This document shows, in pieces, positions 60,484-64,000 of a stretch of DNA of 64,000 nucleotides (the first letter of the stretch is position 1; the number at the start of each line of letters is the position of its first letter). This DNA is from Aotearoamyces nothofagi (Eukaryota > Ascomycota > Leotiomycetes > Leotiales > Tympanidaceae), in contig JADDTR010000024.1 of assembly GCA_015345905.1 (NCBI GenBank), positions 310,001 through 374,000 on the forward strand. Reading direction: 5' to 3'. The notes beneath the pieces were generated by a model that did not search any database, was not told the DNA's origin, and saw nothing but the letters and a program-made list of their open reading frames with translations. The translations under genes and the position numbers were made by a program.

Positions 60484-60883
60484 CTACCCCGCCAGCTGGT
60501 TCTCGATGACACGCAGCTTCTCTCTCATCTCGGCTTCGTGGGCTCGTATGCTCTCGGTGATGCGGGGACTCGCTTGTCCCACGGCGAAGCGCTCGTGTGT
60601 TTGTGCTTGTTGGAGAGAAGCATTGAGCGAGAACTGTCTGTCCATGACATTGTTCGCGGCATCGGGGTGTTGAAAAGGGATTTTATTCTTCCCAGAACTG
60701 CGTGAGGGAGAGCGGTAAGCAAGAGGGATGGAGAGTTAGATGGGGAGGCTGTTTGTAGGGAATTAGCTCATCACTTACAGCGGCGTAGAGCCATTCACGG
60801 CCTGGTGAGACAGGTTTGATGGAGCGGACATTAGGTTGAGTGTCTCGAGATCCGTGGGTGGCACGGCGAGGTGCCGTGGTCAT
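60484..60883 (-). CDS. Small conserved-looking helical protein
   Basis: Two exons (60883-60779, 60687-60484) joined by a GTAAGT intron give 102 residues. Exon 1: basic and Arg-rich, ending SIKPVSPGREWLYAA. Exon 2: NKIPFQHPDAANNVMDRQFS, then LNASLQQAQTHERFAVGQAS and PRITESIRAHEAEMREKLRV, ending IENQLAG. The even spread of charged residues, the amphipathic C-terminal helix and the exact phase closure all suggest a real gene. I do not know the family and give no function. The acceptor (gggaag) is not pyrimidine-rich; a better cag 11 bp upstream would give another frame with a Ser/Thr/Pro-rich end, so the splice needs RNA evidence. Confidence 0.5.
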
Positions 60884-63800
60884 TCTATAAGGAGCATCTA
60901 CCAGGCGTTCTGAGGGGAATACAAGAGGCCTCTTGGTTGGGAGGCCCCCATTATATAGTTGGGAGGCCGCCAGATGAGAGACGCAACTGAGATTGGCGCG
61001 GCCTTCTTCATAAGGCGAGAGCGACTTCTGAGATTGCCATGGATGTAGATTTCCTGGGTATCAGTGCCCAAGTGAATGGTGGACGACCAGGGTGGCCTCT
61101 TAGGAACTGCCAGCGAATCCTCTTCCACCCAAAAGTCTCCCCGGGACTCCCACTGCTGCGAACCGTGGCGGCAGGCTCCAGAGCAGGAGCGCCCGACCAA
61201 GATAGCAGCTCTGCTTGTGCTCAGCAGCTGTCGACGCAGATGCGGCGTCCTGTGAAGACGAGTTGTTCTTGGCCAGGAGCGTGGAGCGTGGAACGGGGAG
61301 GACGGGTCTGTGGGGTGCGAGGGTCTCACGCACATAAGATGGGGGTGGCCACAGTCCATCTCATCATTCTCCAGCAGCAGACGAGCCAGGTTTCTGCTTC
61401 CACGCCTCTCCAGCTCTATGGAGTGCTTTGCGGGTTTTTCTACGCAGCCGTCCCTGATGTCAGACTCGCGCCTGATTCATGGCCGGGCAATCGAGCAGAG
61501 ACGAGGTAGATGAACAGCGCCCGCTTCTGCAGGGCAATGCGCGCCTGGTTGCCGGCTGGCCTTCCGTGCGTCCCCGATCGGACACCCGTAGAATCGCTGC
61601 AAAGCATAATATAAGCCGTGCGGGTTGTGCCCGCGGTGCCCGCAGCGCCCCCGGGAAAATCGCAGAGAAGCCGCCGTGACAAGGCTTTCCAATCCAATCC
61701 CCAGATCCCTCCCAACCTCCAATCTCACATCTCCAATCTCGCGTCTGTTCCAGCTTCCAATTCGCGACTATCGCTGCAAGGGAAATTCCCTCCTCCTCCC
61801 CGGACGCCTCGCGAGAATGCCGTGCGGACGGGATTCGCTGCCACGGTTGAGGCTTGAGCTTGATCTTGCTTGATGCTGACCAGCAAACCCCTTTTAATGC
61901 ACAAGAACAAGAACACCTTCCGGCTTTTTTTCGACTTGCTGGCTTCTTTTCGGCCCGCGAAGGTGCCCGCGGCACCTTCGCGGGCACCTTCGCGGGCAGC
62001 GGGATCGTTACCCGCCAGCCAGCGATGCTGTGCGACTACAAGGCGCAGCTATGGGCGCGAATGTTTTGTTTGATGCTCAATTTTATGATGAATGGCAGAT
62101 ACTAGGCAACAGATAGCAGGCAACAGGTGGCAGGTGACAGCGCAGCTCCGCACAGGCCTTGCTCAGAGCACTCGGTGAGGAAACGTCTGCTTCTCATGGC
62201 TGTACTCCTTGCTCCTTACGCCCTTACTCTACGAGCTCGAAAGCTGAAAGCCCGTTTCGTTAGACGGGGCACGAAGTCGTCGAGTATCCATGCTGAGATG
62301 GGAAAGGCCTACCAGTACATAGGAATGTGAAGCGGGAAGTGAGAGGTGGGAAGAGGCAAAAGGACGAACTGAATTCAGAATGTCGGTGAGCCTGTCTTCA
62401 AACACCCATTCCGACGACATTGAGGTTTAATCGATCGCCCTGCCCATTAATCTGGCTGGGAGAGTTGGCCTGCGCCTCTCAAGTGCAGCTTTTTAGCATC
62501 AGCGGTGTGATTGTCCCTTGAGGTATCCAGCATCTAAAGTATCGGGCTTGCTATAAGATCAACAATTACCCTAATGGGAATTGGGAGGCTTTCTGACAAA
62601 GCCAAGAAGTTGTGAAGGTGTGCACAATGCAGTATTTGTCTGATGCTGTATTTGGCTCGCACCTGCTTCAACTTAATTTCTTTTATTATAACTTATTCCT
62701 CTTTTTTGTCTGTTTGTTTTTAGTATAGGGGAATATGGATAATGGTGAGCTATGGCCTTATATCACAGCATTATCCCTCATCCCTAATCCCTCGTCCAAA
62801 AACAGGAATTCCAAATACTACGCAGCTGCTGAGCTAGCCACAGAAGCATCCTTTGTCACGATTCGCCACCAGCTAGAGGCCAAGGAAGATAGTCTAGTAC
62901 CATTGGAACAGTCGTCATTTCATGTCCATACTCCTTCAGGGATATAATTGATCTAGGTTGAGGTATTTACTCCACAAGTTGTTTTCGTAAGGGAGCCAGC
63001 TCGATGGCCTCGCGGTCTCTATCGAGGCCAGCAGCAAGATCCTTACTGTGGCTTCCCACGGGGGCAAGAATGGCCTCAACGAATGGAGAAGGCAAGGCGC
63101 AGCGCAGCGCAGCGACTGCGAAGCGACTCCGATATCTCAAATATACAAAGCCAAAGAGAGCTCTCATATTCAAGAATTATTTCAAAAGACGCCTTACCAT
63201 TCTTCCACTCTTCCTTTCCTCCGGTCTTTGAATGACCTATGTTGTCATATGTGATGTGTCATATGCCAGACTTCTGTAAGGAACGCGAGGCTGAACCTCG
63301 CGAACGTGGGGTTGCGGGATGGAACGAGTTCTGCGGCCCCCGCGCCGTCACGTCATTGCTTACGATAGACCGGAAAGTCGATCGTCGCTGTTTCTGGCAA
63401 ACTTGCACTCGTGTGACTTGTGACTTGTCCTGCTTTTCTGGAGTGTGTGTAGTGGTAAACGTGCCTGACAACCGTCCCTACCGTACGGCCACATACGGAG
63501 TGCTAGGTGTACTGTATGTGTATGGCATTATCTTTGTGCAAGCCCATCAGCCCGGGATGTAGAGTAGATCATACACAGTTGCACGCCTCTCTCCATCCCA
63601 ATACAGATTTGATAGCCCGAGGCATTTTCCAAAGGTAGAGAAGAGGGTAACATCGACCACCAAAGTAAGGGCTGACAGCTTGAACACGAGACAAGTAACA
63701 GCAAGCCTTGTAACGTCATGGGTGAGCTGGTAAAATGGCCGGTTGATTTGATTGATATAAACTGGTATAAACTGATATAAACTGATGTCAATTGATATCA

Positions 63801-64000
63801 ATTGATATAAACATATAATAGAAGCGTATACTACCCAAGATACTTACAAGTGACCTGCGCTCGCTGCAGCCTGCCTCGCATTACCAGTATCTCGGTGCGG
63901 TGGACGAGCCTTCCGACGAGGCTCTCGCCAACGCATGTCAGAAGTGGCCCAGGACCATAATATCCCGCACATTCATGATTCGACATTGACGTGTCATTCA
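60884..64000. other. Window end: no supported gene
   Basis: Many 60-175-codon frames overlap on both strands with Arg/Pro/Ser-rich content, and none shows a family motif. Features seen: the palindrome near 61953-61997, a small inverted repeat (cgcgaggctgaacctcgcg, 63283-63301), and AT-rich short repeats (tgatataaac type) near 63755-63810. On the minus strand near 63995-63848 a frame starting MSNHECAGYYGPGPLLTC leads to a GTAAGT donor and could be a first exon of a small gene. The plus strand of the same bases is also open. Neither can be supported. Confidence 0.45.
61953..61997. repeat. Perfect palindrome with an added half-copy
   Basis: A 15-bp arm (gcccgcgaaggtgcc) is followed by 3 bases and its exact reverse complement, making a 33-bp hairpin-capable unit. 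Twelve bases of the right arm (accttcgcgggc) are then repeated directly. All of it is GC-rich and lies outside any supported gene. Confidence 0.9.

Noticed and set aside
60884-64000. Mobile element in the last 3 kb
   Set aside because: I found no terminal repeats, target-site duplication or transposase or reverse transcriptase motifs; only a palindrome and short AT repeats.

Overview
The window comes from a filamentous ascomycete (Pezizomycotina). Most genes carry one to six short introns (about 45-110 nt) with GT...AG ends and CTAAC/CTAAT-like branch sites. They encode a typical fungal set: Pkc1 with HR1-C2-C1-C1-kinase layout, the She9/Mdm33 mitochondrial protein, a GT15 mannosyltransferase, a fungal Myb_DNA-bind_8-type protein and a HEI10-type meiotic RING protein. 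I cannot fix the class or genus from sequence alone. No rRNA, tRNA or CRISPR array and no intact mobile element was recognised. All gene models below were spliced by eye; the phases close for every high-confidence gene.

Layout. 1-1.4 kb: gene-free and rich in short tandem repeats. 1.4-6.9 kb: MetE-like protein, HAD phosphatase, SHE9/MDM33. 7-8.8 kb: AT-rich block with an unrecognised two-exon gene. 8.8-14.6 kb: PAT1, KRE2-type mannosyltransferase, mitochondrial uS12. 15.1-16.7 kb: decayed GH35 beta-galactosidase. 17.1-29.6 kb: acyl-CoA dehydrogenase, PKC1, Rieske protein, CCT1, prolyl-tRNA synthetase. 31-34.2 kb: Ala/Thr-rich secreted protein and a Myb-like nuclear protein. 34.6-42.1 kb: membrane RING protein, SEN34, ELP4, RPB8. 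42.3-44.5 kb: a very GC-rich pair, Nudix hydrolase and Hikeshi/OPI10. 44.5-51.8 kb: repeat-rich DNA around the Golgi apyrase YND1. 51.8-60.9 kb: unknown coiled-coil protein, HEI10, ULA1, RKI1 and a 102-aa protein. 60.9-64 kb: no gene I can support.

Most genes are housekeeping and share no single pathway. Several sit head to head over 270-800 bp (HAD/SHE9, PAT1/KRE2, CCT1/ProRS, ELP4/RPB8, Nudix/Hikeshi, ULA1/RKI1), which suggests shared promoter regions. RNA and translation functions recur (PAT1, uS12m, ProRS, SEN34, ELP4, RPB8), but this may be chance.

The most unusual structure is a hierarchical satellite at 48.8-49.1 kb built from 11-bp monomers, first in 44-bp and then in 33-bp higher-order units. 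It lies in a 3.5-kb gene desert that also holds a 47-bp minisatellite and several unrelated 8-10-bp tandem runs. Also notable are the GH35 pseudogene, the GC-rich gene pair, a 10-nt first coding exon in YND1 and a 15-bp-arm perfect palindrome near 62 kb. I did not find convincing evidence of a wholly new biological system.
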